Positions 28,306 through 36,551 of a DNA stretch of 64,000 nucleotides are shown piece after piece; positions within the stretch are counted from its first letter, which is position 1, and every line of letters starts with the position of its first letter. The notes beneath the pieces were generated by a model. That model had not been told where the DNA came from and searched no databases. It worked only from the letters and a program-made list of their open reading frames with translations. The position numbers were made by a program, and so were the translations under genes. Source of the DNA: Paraeggerthella hominis (GTDB lineage Bacteria; Actinomycetota; Coriobacteriia; Coriobacteriales; Eggerthellaceae); contig NZ_JAJNOQ010000003.1 in the NCBI RefSeq assembly GCF_021044775.1, positions 1 to 64,000 of the forward strand, read 5' to 3'.

Positions 28306-30563
28306 CCACGGAAATCAAGCCTACGAACTGCCATTACTGCGGATACTGCTGTGCGCTTCTCGCCACGGTCGAGGACGGGCGCGTGGTGAAGATCGACCCC
28401 GATCCTGCGCGCTATCCCTACGATGCTCGCGTTCTTGCGGGATGTCGCCGCTGGCGCATGAACCTGGACGCCCTCGACGGCGCCGATCGGGTGAACTACC
28501 CGTTGCGGCGCGCAGGGTCGCGCGGCAGCGGGAAGTGGGAGCGCGTGAGCTGGGACGATGCGCTCGACGATATTGCGGCGCGGTTGCAGGAGCTTGCTGC
28601 CGAGCACGGCCCGGAAACGCTTGCCAGCGCCATCGGCGGCCCGCACGCTTCGTTTTGGCCGCTGCATCGTTTCATGAACCTGTTCGGAAGCCCGAACAAC
28701 ATGGGCATCGGGCAGATCTGCTGGAACCCACGCATCTGGATGGACGCTCTGACGTTCGGGTGGACGGTGGAGGCCGACATTGTTCCGGGTGTTACGGAAT
28801 GCCTGTTTCTTTGGGGCACGAATCCGGCGGAATCCGACAACTCGGCATTCTGGCGCTCCGTGCTGCGGTTCGCGAAGTCCGACGCGCCGCTGGTGGTCGT
28901 CGATCCGCGGCGCACGCAAGCCGCAGCCGTCGCCGATCTGTGGCTGCCCGTTCGCCCGGGAACCGATTGCACGCTGGCCTTGGGCTTGCTGCAGGTGATC
29001 ATTGCCGAGAACCTGGTCGATCGCGCGTTCGTGGACGCTTGGTGCTTCGGCTACGACGAGTTGGCCGCATGCGTACGGCACTACACGCCCGAATACGTGG
29101 CCAGCGTGTGCGATGTGCCGGCTGACGACATCGTGCGCGCCGCGCGTCTGTTCGCGCAGGCCGGAGCCGCCGCCCTCGTTTCGGGCCGCGGCATCGACCA
29201 GGCGGGCGCGAACGTCGCGCCGACGCACCGCGCGATCTGCTGCTTGCGCGCCGTCACGGGCAATGTGGACAAGCCGGGATCCTGCGTTCTTGCCGACGCC
29301 CCCGACTTCGTTTCCGAGATGGAGCTCGAGATGACCGACGCTCTGAAGCCGGAGCATCGCGCGCGCTGCTTGAACACGCCGCACACCCCGCTTCAGTGCT
29401 TCGACGGCTACGATCTGGTTCGCCCTCTTACGGAGCGGTTGGGACGCACGCTTCCGGAGCGCTACCTGACCTCGGCGCATCCGCATCTGGTGCTGCGCGC
29501 CATGGAGGTCGGCGACCCGTACCCGGTGCGCGCTCTTATCGTGAACGCCACGAACCCGCTTCTGACGTACGCCGACACGCATCGCGTCTTCGAGGCGTTC
29601 ATGGGGCTGGACTTGCTGGTGGTTCTGGACTACTACATGACGCCCACCGCGAGCATCGCCGACTACGTGCTGCCGATTGCCGGCGCCATCGAGCGGCCCG
29701 TGCTGCAGGTGCACGGCGGCGTGGCGAACATGGGCTACGGCGGTCCCGCCGCGGTGCCTCCCTACTACGAACGACGGTGCGACTACGACGTGTTTCGGGA
29801 GTTGGGCTTGCGCTTGGGGCAAAAGGACGCGTGGCCCGAAGAGACGCTGGCCGACGCCTTCGCGGCGCAGCTTGCGCGCGCGGGCGTGGACTGGGATACG
29901 TTCTGCGATCTGGGCACGTACTGGCAGCAGCCCGCGTACGCCAAGCACGAGCTGCTCGGCCCCGATGGTCGTCCTCAGGGCTTCGCAACCACGACGGGCA
30001 AGGTGGAGCTGGCGAGCGAGCTGTTGCCGCGGCTGGGCGGCCCCCGCTTGCCTACGCCGGCCAGGCCGATCACCTTGTGCTCGCAGGAACTGCTCGACGA
30101 CGCCCGGGCGAAGGGGGCGGCGCATGTGGCGATGATAACCGGCTCGCGCAAGCAGCCCTACAACGCGTCGATGTACTTCAACAACGCATCGTTCAGGAAG
30201 AAGTCGCCGTACCCGGTGGCCGAGATGAGCGAGGCTACGGCCGAGCGCCTGAGGCTGGCTCCGGGCGATTGCGTGGAGGTTGCCACCGACAACGGCTCTG
30301 CTTGCTTCGTGCTGGCCGTCGCGCGCATGCGCGACGATCTTGTGAACGTCGACTACGGCTGGTGGCATCCCGAATGGGAGCCGGGCGCTCCTGCGTTCGG
30401 GGGCATCTGGGAGTCGAACGTGAACTGCCTCACATCGTGCAAGCCGGAAGAGCCGATGATCGGCACATGGTGCTACAACGCCGTCGACTGCGTAGTGCGA
30501 AAGGTCGACAGAGTTCTAAGCTGGGAGCGGCCGACGGGGGAAAGCGTCGGCAAGTCCGATTGA
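28302..30563 (+). CDS. Second Mo/W bis-pterin enzyme, acetylene hydratase-like
   Basis: The protein is 753 aa from GTG 28302 with GGAGGTGA upstream. [4Fe-4S] ligands are C10, C13, C17 and C48 (GCRRW); an extra C16 is adjacent. C140 (QICWNP) aligns with the metal-binding Cys141 of acetylene hydratase, and total length is similar (about 730 in that enzyme, from memory). The catalytic Asp after the second Cys is replaced by Gly14. The C-terminal pterin-binding domain shows ITGSRKQPYNASMYFNNAS and a final ESNVNCLTS. It lacks the tail of the first enzyme and any Tat signal. The two may form a heteromer or act in consecutive steps. The substrate is unknown. Confidence 0.85.
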   Translation: MTTEIKPTNCHYCGYCCALLATVEDGRVVKIDPDPARYPYDARVLAGCRRWRMNLDALDGADRVNYPLRRAGSRGSGKWERVSWDDALDDIAARLQELAAEHGPETLASAIGGPHASFWPLHRFMNLFGSPNNMGIGQICWNPRIWMDALTFGWTVEADIVPGVTECLFLWGTNPAESDNSAFWRSVLRFAKSDAPLVVVDPRRTQAAAVADLWLPVRPGTDCTLALGLLQVIIAENLVDRAFVDAWCFGYDELAACVRHYTPEYVASVCDVPADDIVRAARLFAQAGAAALVSGRGIDQAGANVAPTHRAICCLRAVTGNVDKPGSCVLADAPDFVSEMELEMTDALKPEHRARCLNTPHTPLQCFDGYDLVRPLTERLGRTLPERYLTSAHPHLVLRAMEVGDPYPVRALIVNATNPLLTYADTHRVFEAFMGLDLLVVLDYYMTPTASIADYVLPIAGAIERPVLQVHGGVANMGYGGPAAVPPYYERRCDYDVFRELGLRLGQKDAWPEETLADAFAAQLARAGVDWDTFCDLGTYWQQPAYAKHELLGPDGRPQGFATTTGKVELASELLPRLGGPRLPTPARPITLCSQELLDDARAKGAAHVAMITGSRKQPYNASMYFNNASFRKKSPYPVAEMSEATAERLRLAPGDCVEVATDNGSACFVLAVARMRDDLVNVDYGWWHPEWEPGAPAFGGIWESNVNCLTSCKPEEPMIGTWCYNAVDCVVRKVDRVLSWERPTGESVGKSD

Positions 30564-30626
30564 TCGGACGGTCGTGAACAGCTGATCTATAACGAAAAGA
30601 AACACGACGAGAAGGAGAATGTCCCC

Positions 30627-31490
30627 ATGGCGGAGAAGAAGCAAGCATTGCTGTTGTTCAGCAAGCCTCCGGTGCCGGGTATGGTAAAGACGCGCTTGAC
30701 CACCGAGCGAGGCGGGTTTCTCACCCCCGAGCAGGCTGCCGAGTTCTTCAAGCGCAGCCTGTACGACGTGAGCGAGCTTTCGATGCACGCGCTCATCGAG
30801 ATGCAGCTTGAAAACGACGCTGCCGTCGAGGCCGACCCGAGCGTCGACAAGATCACCTACGACTTCTTCGTGTCCACGACGCCGGCGTCGAACGTGGAGC
30901 TTATGAAGGAGACGTACGACGCCATCGGTCCGTGGCCGATGGAGGTGCATTACCTCACGGACAAGGGCGCGACGTTCGACGACCATTTCGACGACGCGTT
31001 TCGCCAGCTTTTCGATCTGGGCTACGAGCACGTGGTGTCCGTGGGCGGCGACATTCCCACCTTGCCCAAATCCCACGTGATCCAGTCGTTCCAATGGCTC
31101 GACTATTTCCAGGCGCTCGGCAAGCCCGGTTTCGTGCAGGCGCCGTGCCAGGAGTGCGGAACGTCGCTGGTGGGGTACAGCCACAACACGCCCGTGAACC
31201 ATCAAAGCGTCTATTACAACACCGACGGGGTTCCGGCACTTGACGGCTACATGGCCAAGCTTCAGGACCGTGACGTGCCCTGCGCCTATTTGTCCCCCGT
31301 GTCCGACATCGACGAATCGACCGACCTTGCGCACGCCATCTCGTGCATACGCGCCATCAAGCAGTCGGCCGCGTACCAGCCCGGCTTGTTCGTGCCGCAG
31401 CGCGTGCTCGACTGGGTCGACTTCATGGGCATCCGGGTTGCCACGCCTCCGAATGACGAGCACGATCCCCGTCAGTACATCGACGAGTAA
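30627..31490 (+). CDS. CofC-like/DUF2064 transferase (TIGR04282 type)
   Basis: The protein is 287 aa from ATG 30627 (GAAGGAG upstream). The start ALLLFSKPPVPGMVKTRLTT is the nucleotide-binding motif of DUF2064/CofC-like transferases, and SVGGDIPTLP is the metal-binding site. The family is related to guanylyltransferases such as CofC and MobA and is often found beside radical SAM genes. The next gene is indeed a radical SAM. It could add a nucleotide or sugar to a cofactor or substrate used by the Mo/W enzymes, but that is inference. A central loop with CQECGTS is less usual. Confidence 0.7.
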   Translation: MAEKKQALLLFSKPPVPGMVKTRLTTERGGFLTPEQAAEFFKRSLYDVSELSMHALIEMQLENDAAVEADPSVDKITYDFFVSTTPASNVELMKETYDAIGPWPMEVHYLTDKGATFDDHFDDAFRQLFDLGYEHVVSVGGDIPTLPKSHVIQSFQWLDYFQALGKPGFVQAPCQECGTSLVGYSHNTPVNHQSVYYNTDGVPALDGYMAKLQDRDVPCAYLSPVSDIDESTDLAHAISCIRAIKQSAAYQPGLFVPQRVLDWVDFMGIRVATPPNDEHDPRQYIDE

Positions 31491-31499
31491 GAAGACCTG

Positions 31500-32846
31500 A
31501 TGAGCGAGCAAAAAACAAGAGGAAGCGAGCACGCGCCGCTGCACAAGACCACGGCGCTGTGCCCGGACTGCTTGCGCGAGCTTCCCGCGGACGTGTACGC
31601 CGACGCCGAGGGCGTCGTGTGGATGGAGCGCACCTGTCCCGATCACGGCAGGCTTGCTACGCGCATGTGGCCCGATGCCGCGCACTACGAATGGCTGCGC
31701 TCGCTCGCGTTTCCCAAGACGTCGCCGTGCGGTGCCATTCCCCCTTCAGGGCCGTGCCCGCTTGGTTGCGGCACATGCTCTCGCCATGAACGTCGCGCAA
31801 CGCTCATGGAAATCGAGGTCACGCGCAACTGCAACCTGCATTGCCCCGTGTGCTTCATGAGCGCGGAAACGGGCGAGGGCGATCCTACGATGGACGAGAT
31901 CGAGGCCATGTACGACGTGATCGCGAACGCGGTGGGCGCAGACGGCGCCGTGCAGATCACGGGCGGCGAGCCGACGTGCCGCAAGGATCTGCCCGAGATC
32001 ATCCGCATGGGTCGCGAAAAGGGCTTCTGGGGCATCGAGGTCAACACCAACGGCCTGGTCATCGCCGCGCGCGACGGCTATTTGGAAGAGCTGGTGCAGG
32101 CGGGGCTCACCGGGGTGTACCTGTCGTTCGACGGCTTGACGGGCGATGTGTACGAGGGGACGTGCGGCCGGGACATCCTTGACGTCAAGCTGAAGGTCAT
32201 CGATCGGTGCCGCCAGGCGGGCGTTCAGGTGGTGCTGTCGGTGGCCGTGGTCGCCGGCCTGAACGATGGGCAATTGGGGGACCTGCTGCGCTTCTGCCTG
32301 GACAACGCGGACGTGGTGGCGGGCTTGGCACTTCAACCGGCGTTCACCTCGGGGCGCTTCGACGCGGAGCGCGCCCTGCCCATGAGCTCGGGGGACGTGA
32401 TATTCAAGCTGGCCGAGCAGTCGGAAGGGCTTATCGGCCCGCGCGACGTATGGCCGCTCGGATGCTCGAACCCGCTGTGCGACACCGGCGTGTTCTTCGT
32501 GCACGGCGATCCTCCCCGGGGCGTTGCGCCGCATCCGTCGGGCTTCTACCCGGCTACCAGGGCGATAACGATGGAAGAGTACCGCAAAGGGTACTCGCCC
32601 GACAGCCCGCAGGGCTCGGTGTTCTTGGACATCCTGGCTCAGAAGGGCGTCGAGGTGACAAGCGGGCTTTCGGTGATCGTCATGAACTACATGGACGCAG
32701 TGTCCATGGACACGCAGCGGCTGCGCGAATGCTCCATGATGGTCACGGTTCCCGATGGTCGCGCGATTCCGTTCTGCTCGTATCACTTGACGGACTCGTG
32801 CGGGCGAAGGGTGTATCCGCCTTGGTGCAAGGAATCGCTGCGGTAA
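31500..32846 (+). CDS. Radical SAM enzyme of MJ0619/Tes-like type
   Basis: The protein is 448 aa, starting nine bases after the previous stop. An N-terminal Cys region (LCPDC near residue 21 and TCPDHG near 47) precedes the radical SAM motif C111-x3-C115-x2-C118 (NCNLHCPVC), and TGGEPT follows. A last Cys group (CSNPLC, then FCSYHLTDSCGRR) closes the protein. The CPxC...CPxHG head is typical of the MJ0619/tetraether-synthase group, where a relative methylates a pterin precursor in methanogens. By context it may modify a pterin or the substrate of the Mo/W enzymes. A peptide substrate is less likely, since no small peptide gene is seen. Confidence 0.75.
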   Translation: MSEQKTRGSEHAPLHKTTALCPDCLRELPADVYADAEGVVWMERTCPDHGRLATRMWPDAAHYEWLRSLAFPKTSPCGAIPPSGPCPLGCGTCSRHERRATLMEIEVTRNCNLHCPVCFMSAETGEGDPTMDEIEAMYDVIANAVGADGAVQITGGEPTCRKDLPEIIRMGREKGFWGIEVNTNGLVIAARDGYLEELVQAGLTGVYLSFDGLTGDVYEGTCGRDILDVKLKVIDRCRQAGVQVVLSVAVVAGLNDGQLGDLLRFCLDNADVVAGLALQPAFTSGRFDAERALPMSSGDVIFKLAEQSEGLIGPRDVWPLGCSNPLCDTGVFFVHGDPPRGVAPHPSGFYPATRAITMEEYRKGYSPDSPQGSVFLDILAQKGVEVTSGLSVIVMNYMDAVSMDTQRLRECSMMVTVPDGRAIPFCSYHLTDSCGRRVYPPWCKESLR

Positions 32847-32911
32847 GGTTGCGCGACGGGCTCGAAGGCCGGTTTTCGGTTTCGCGCGGAGGTTATGGAA
32901 GGGACGCTGAT

Positions 32912-33892
32912 ATGACGAATAGCAACGAGGTGGCTTACGCTATCCATGTTGACCAAAGGCTGTGCACGCAGTGCGGCTTGTGCGAGGCGTTTTGCCCGGT
33001 GAACGTGTTCGAGCTGGTGGAAGGCGTTCCTCAGGCGTTGCGCTTGGACGACTGCTGGGGCTGCGAGACGTGCGCGGGACAGTGCCCGGCGCATGCGATC
33101 CGCATCGAAGCCTCGGCCGCTGCGCGTGCGGCCCAGGCCGATCGGGAGATGGCGCCGCCTCTTGATGAGGCCGTGAAAGCCCAGTACAAGGAATGGGCCG
33201 ATACGATGCGCGAGATCCTGGGATTGCGCTGGCATCCTGTGGCCATCTCCCTTATCAAGGCGGGGGAACCGCTTCCCGACGTGCCGCTTCCCGAGCAGCG
33301 TCTGCGCTATTGCCAGTCGCTCATGGTCGCCCGCCGCGGCGCGTCGATCATGATGCCTGCGAACCGCCACGCGTGCCCGGACGGAACGTCCATTCTGGGT
33401 CTTACGCCCATGCCGGAGAAGCTTGCGTCGGGGGAGCTGTACATCCTGTTCCATAAGCTGGATTCTGTAGAGGCGGCGAAGCGCATGGTTCACGAGCGCC
33501 CCTGCTTGGAGCCTCGTACGGTGGATGCGACGGTGGTGTGCCCCCTCGACGACGCGAAGTGCGCAGCCGACGTGGTGGCCGTGATCGCGAAGCCCGAGCA
33601 GATGATGTGGCTGTCTATGGCAACATCGTACTACACGGGACATCGCCATGATTTCCATGCAAGCGGCTATAATGCCCAGTGCGTTGAAACCACGCTGCTG
33701 CCTCTGACGTCGGGCGAGATCAACATATCGTTCGGGTGCTACGGGTGCCGCGCTTCGTCTGATGTGGACGATTCCATGATGATGATGGGCATTCCCGTGG
33801 ACTTGATGCCCGACGTGGTGAAAGGGTTGAAGGAGCTGGGGAAGAAGGCCATCCCTCAGTCGCGGGATAAAATATACTTGCCGCCGTTCTAG
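32912..33892 (+). CDS. Ferredoxin domain fused to DUF169
   Basis: The protein is 326 aa from ATG 32912. Residues 12-65 form a two-cluster ferredoxin (CTQCGLCEAFCP and CWGCETCAGQCP). Residues about 85-326 match DUF169 as I remember it: WHPVAISLIKAGEPLP, RYCQSLMVARRG, then LGLTPMPEKLASGELY and a Cys-containing GCYGCRASSDV. DUF169 proteins are found in anaerobes and methanogens, with no firmly known function. It is the last gene of the cluster. A GC-rich hairpin follows. Confidence 0.7.
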   Translation: MTNSNEVAYAIHVDQRLCTQCGLCEAFCPVNVFELVEGVPQALRLDDCWGCETCAGQCPAHAIRIEASAAARAAQADREMAPPLDEAVKAQYKEWADTMREILGLRWHPVAISLIKAGEPLPDVPLPEQRLRYCQSLMVARRGASIMMPANRHACPDGTSILGLTPMPEKLASGELYILFHKLDSVEAAKRMVHERPCLEPRTVDATVVCPLDDAKCAADVVAVIAKPEQMMWLSMATSYYTGHRHDFHASGYNAQCVETTLLPLTSGEINISFGCYGCRASSDVDDSMMMMGIPVDLMPDVVKGLKELGKKAIPQSRDKIYLPPF

Positions 33893-33904
33893 GCGGGGCT
33901 TTTC

Positions 33905-33946
33905 CGGCAGGCGGGCGTGCGGCGCGTTCGTTCGCCCCGCCTGCCG
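33905..33946 (+). terminator. GC-rich inverted repeat after the Mo/W cluster
   Basis: CGGCAGGCGGG (33905-33915) pairs with CCCGCCTGCCG (33936-33946), with a 20-base loop and no T-tract. It probably marks the end of the cluster, as a weak terminator or an mRNA 3' stem. Confidence 0.4.
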
Positions 33947-33971
33947 CGTACGTACGAACAAGGGGGTTGTC

Positions 33972-34409
33972 GTGGTTTGCGATTTGTTCTCTATCCGCGA
34001 TGCGCGGCAAGAAGACAAGACGGTGCTCGATTCGTACGCGAACGCCGAGGGGATGGATGCCATTCCCTCCATCGAGGGCGTGCGCGTGGCGGTGAACGAA
34101 GACGACGAGGTCGTGGGGTTCGTTCGCGTTGTCACGTCCAAGGAGGGCGTGGCGTTCGTGAACCCGGTTGTCACGTACCGAACGTGGCAGGGCTTCGGCG
34201 TCGGGCGCGCCCTCATGGACGAAGCGCTTTCCCGACACGGCGAGCTCAGGCTTGTCTCGCGCGGTTCGAGTCGCGCGTTCTACGACGCTCTTGGCTACGA
34301 GCCTATCGGGTGGGATCTTATCGAAATGAGCTTGGTCGACGATTGCGACCACTGCACCATGCGCGACGAATGCGGGCCGCAGCCTATGCGAAAGGGGCGG
34401 CGGCCCTAG
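33972..34409 (+). CDS. GNAT-family N-acetyltransferase with C-terminal Cys cluster
   Basis: The protein is 145 aa from GTG 33972 with a purine-rich RBS. The acetyl-CoA site is visible in RTWQGFGVGRALMDEAL (Q/R-x-x-G-x-G/A pattern), followed by SRAFYDALGYEPIG. After the fold ends there is an added CDHCTMRDECGP segment (C-x2-C-x4-C), which could bind a metal. The acceptor is unknown. It follows the Mo/W cluster by 79 bp behind a hairpin, so co-transcription is uncertain. Confidence 0.75.
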   Translation: MVCDLFSIRDARQEDKTVLDSYANAEGMDAIPSIEGVRVAVNEDDEVVGFVRVVTSKEGVAFVNPVVTYRTWQGFGVGRALMDEALSRHGELRLVSRGSSRAFYDALGYEPIGWDLIEMSLVDDCDHCTMRDECGPQPMRKGRRP

Positions 34410-34442
34410 CGTGGTTTTGCGGCGCGTTTTCGCAACTTGTTG

Positions 34443-34874
34443 CTAGTGGGAACAACGAGGGGCGTCGGGCAGGTCGATTCCAAGGGCCGACGCGGCCAGG
34501 CCGCGCAGCTCTTCGAGCGTGAGCTCGTAGCAGGCAAGGGCGTCGATCCAGCGGCGCAGGCAGCAGCGACCCTTGTCGGTCAGCGAGAACAGGCGCTTGG
34601 CGGATCCCTCTTCGGGCACGTCCCATTCCGACGTGACCAGCTCGGCTTCCTCCATGCGCTTGAGCGCGCGGTAGATGCCGGTGGCGTCGGGCTTCTTTCC
34701 GCCGAACATGGGCGAGGATGCTGCCTGCTGCACGATGACGTAGCCGTGCAGCGGCTCGTCGGAGCATGCGAGCAGCGTAAGGATAGTGGGCTGCGACAAA
34801 CGGTTGAGCGACTTGCCGAGCTCCGCGCACTCTCGCATGTCTTCGTCGGACTTAGGATGACAACTGCTCCACAT
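34443..34874 (-). CDS. PadR-family transcriptional regulator
   Basis: The protein is 143 aa from ATG 34874, preceded by AAAGAGG; the open frame extends 30 codons upstream without a better site. It has a winged-helix of PadR type: LSQPTILTLLACSDEPLHGYVIVQQ, then DATGIYRALKRMEEAELVTSEW and a wing ending FSLTDKG. The short C-terminal helix gives the dimer. The target is not evident; the divergent TRIC gene and an inverted repeat at 34960-34990 are candidates. Confidence 0.85.
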   Translation of the reverse strand: MWSSCHPKSDEDMRECAELGKSLNRLSQPTILTLLACSDEPLHGYVIVQQAASSPMFGGKKPDATGIYRALKRMEEAELVTSEWDVPEEGSAKRLFSLTDKGRCCLRRWIDALACYELTLEELRGLAASALGIDLPDAPRCSH

Positions 34875-34959
34875 GGGAAACCTCTTTTTCACTACGCGGT
34901 TTGCTTTGGGATTCGGCACGCCTTCGCATGTTCTCGGTCGTGCGCGCTTTCGGTAAAAT

Positions 34960-34990
34960 TGCAAATGATATCATCTCATGAATATTTGCA
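34960..34990. promoter_or_regulatory. Candidate PadR operator
   Basis: TGCAAAT (34960-34966) and ATTTGCA (34984-34990) form an inverted repeat in the AT-rich region between the PadR and TRIC genes. Confidence 0.4.
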
Positions 34991-35154
34991 CTTAGCCAAT
35001 AGTTTCTTCTCGTCTTTGCTATTTTGTTTCTTTCGGCCTTTGCGGCGCGCGGACGGGGGCGCGTGCGGGCGTGCATCGTGCTTTTTTGACCTCCTTCCTC
35101 TAGCGCACCGTCGCTTGTTGTGGTTTCATAGGCGCATCGACCGATAAGGGGCTT

Positions 35155-35943
35155 ATGGACACCTCCTTTTTTCAGCAAATGCTCTCCGACTCGCAGGTGC
35201 TTACCGTGCCGTGGAGCATCGATTATTTTTCCGTGGTCGTCGGCGTGCTGACGGGCGCGCTGTTCGCATGCGACCGCAAGCTCGACATCATCGGCACCGT
35301 TGTGCTGGGCCTGGTCACCGGGTACGGCGGCGGTATCATCCGCGATGTGCTCATGCAGGATCACGGCGTGTACTTCACCTCGCACCCCGACCTTATCGTC
35401 ATCTGCATTGCCATCTGCGTGTTCGTGTTCTACTTCCGCGGATTGTTCCGGCATTTGGATGCCACGGTGTTCTTCGCGGACGCGCTGTCGGTGGGGCTGT
35501 TCGCGCTGGCCGGGGCCAGCAAGGCGTATGCGTGCGAGCAGGGCGTTGTGCTGTCGATCATCCTGGGCGCCATCACGGCGGTGGGTGGCGGCGCGGTGCG
35601 CGACATCTGCGTGGGGGAGACGCCCGGCATCTTCAAGCAGAGCAACTTCTACGCGGTGGCGGGCTTGGGCGGCTCGCTTGCGTTCGTCGTGCTGGCGTAC
35701 GCGGGCGCTCCGTTGCCCATCGCGGGCGTTGCCTGCGTGTTCGCGGTCGTGTTTCTGCGCTACTGGAGCGTGTACTACGATTGGAAGACGCGTAGCGAGG
35801 CGGACCTTACGCCCCATGTAGCGCGCGGCGTCGGCAAGGTGAAGCGCGTGGTGTCGGGCGTGTTCCTGCACGGCGGCGACACGACGGCGGCACAGAAGCG
35901 CAGCCTGCGTCGCGTGCTGCGGCGCCGTCGCGACGACGAGTAG
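35155..35943 (+). CDS. TRIC-type cation channel (YicG/UPF0126 family)
   Basis: The protein is 262 aa from ATG 35155 (AAGGGG upstream). Two homologous three-helix repeats each carry the conserved glycine-rich motif: GYGGGIIRDVL near residue 63 and VGGGAVRDICVGETPGIF near 145. This is the bacterial TRIC fold, a trimeric monovalent cation channel of the inner membrane. The C-terminal 50 residues are basic and cytoplasmic. A small hairpin (36033-36049) follows. Confidence 0.85.
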   Translation: MDTSFFQQMLSDSQVLTVPWSIDYFSVVVGVLTGALFACDRKLDIIGTVVLGLVTGYGGGIIRDVLMQDHGVYFTSHPDLIVICIAICVFVFYFRGLFRHLDATVFFADALSVGLFALAGASKAYACEQGVVLSIILGAITAVGGGAVRDICVGETPGIFKQSNFYAVAGLGGSLAFVVLAYAGAPLPIAGVACVFAVVFLRYWSVYYDWKTRSEADLTPHVARGVGKVKRVVSGVFLHGGDTTAAQKRSLRRVLRRRRDDE

Positions 35944-36053
35944 CGGGCGCGAGGCTGTCGGCGTCGGCTGCGCGGCGGGGGTGCAGGAACGTTTCGCTTG
36001 CGAGCGCTTTCGCCATGCGTGCCGTCTGCCAGCGCTACCTAAGGTAGCGTCTT

Positions 36054-36258
36054 GCGCACGAAAAACGGCTCCCGCTGGCAGGTTTTGACGGTTTGCGGTC
36101 GTTTGACGCCCGCTACAAGTCGGCCGTTTTCAACCCGGATTCGCCACGCGCTCCTGAACAGGCACGATGCAAAGCGCTTTTCAGCTGGAAGGGCGGCGAA
36201 AGCGAATCGACGACCCCCAACCGTCAAAACCTGCCAGCGAACGCGGTTTTTCGCGCGC
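36054..36258. repeat. Palindromic intergenic element, family B
   Basis: A 40-bp arm at 36054-36093 (containing GCTGGCAGGTTTTGACGGTT) is matched in reverse complement at 36219-36258 with a few mismatches. The interior is about 125 bp without coding content. It lies between the TRIC and rlmB genes. Only one copy is seen in the window. The rest of this 600-bp gap (36259-36551) is GC-rich and shows no gene. Confidence 0.65.
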
Positions 36259-36551
36259 AAGCGGGGTGGGAACCCGTTCGCGCGGCCCGGGCGCCCCGTT
36301 CGCACGGCCCGCTGCATGCACCCTGTGCCCCGCCCCGCTGTGCGCTTCCGGTCCCAGTCCCGCGCCCCGCGCCCCCATGCGCCCCGCCCGCCTCGCACCT
36401 CGCCGCCTACATCCTGCGCCCTCCGCGTTCGCCCTGTGCGCTTTTCGTCCCCTCGTTTCCCGGCGCATGTGCGGCGTGGTACACTTTCGAGCGATCGAAT
36501 TCTCCAGGATCGGCGCAGATGATCGCGCGATCCTCCACGAAAGGCAACCAC

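Noticed and set aside
22715..30563. Assignment of the Mo/W enzymes as catechol dehydroxylases
   Set aside because: Considered because Eggerthellaceae carry many such enzymes. The acetylene hydratase-like Cys ligand and domain end, and the unusual neighbours, do not let me support that substrate.
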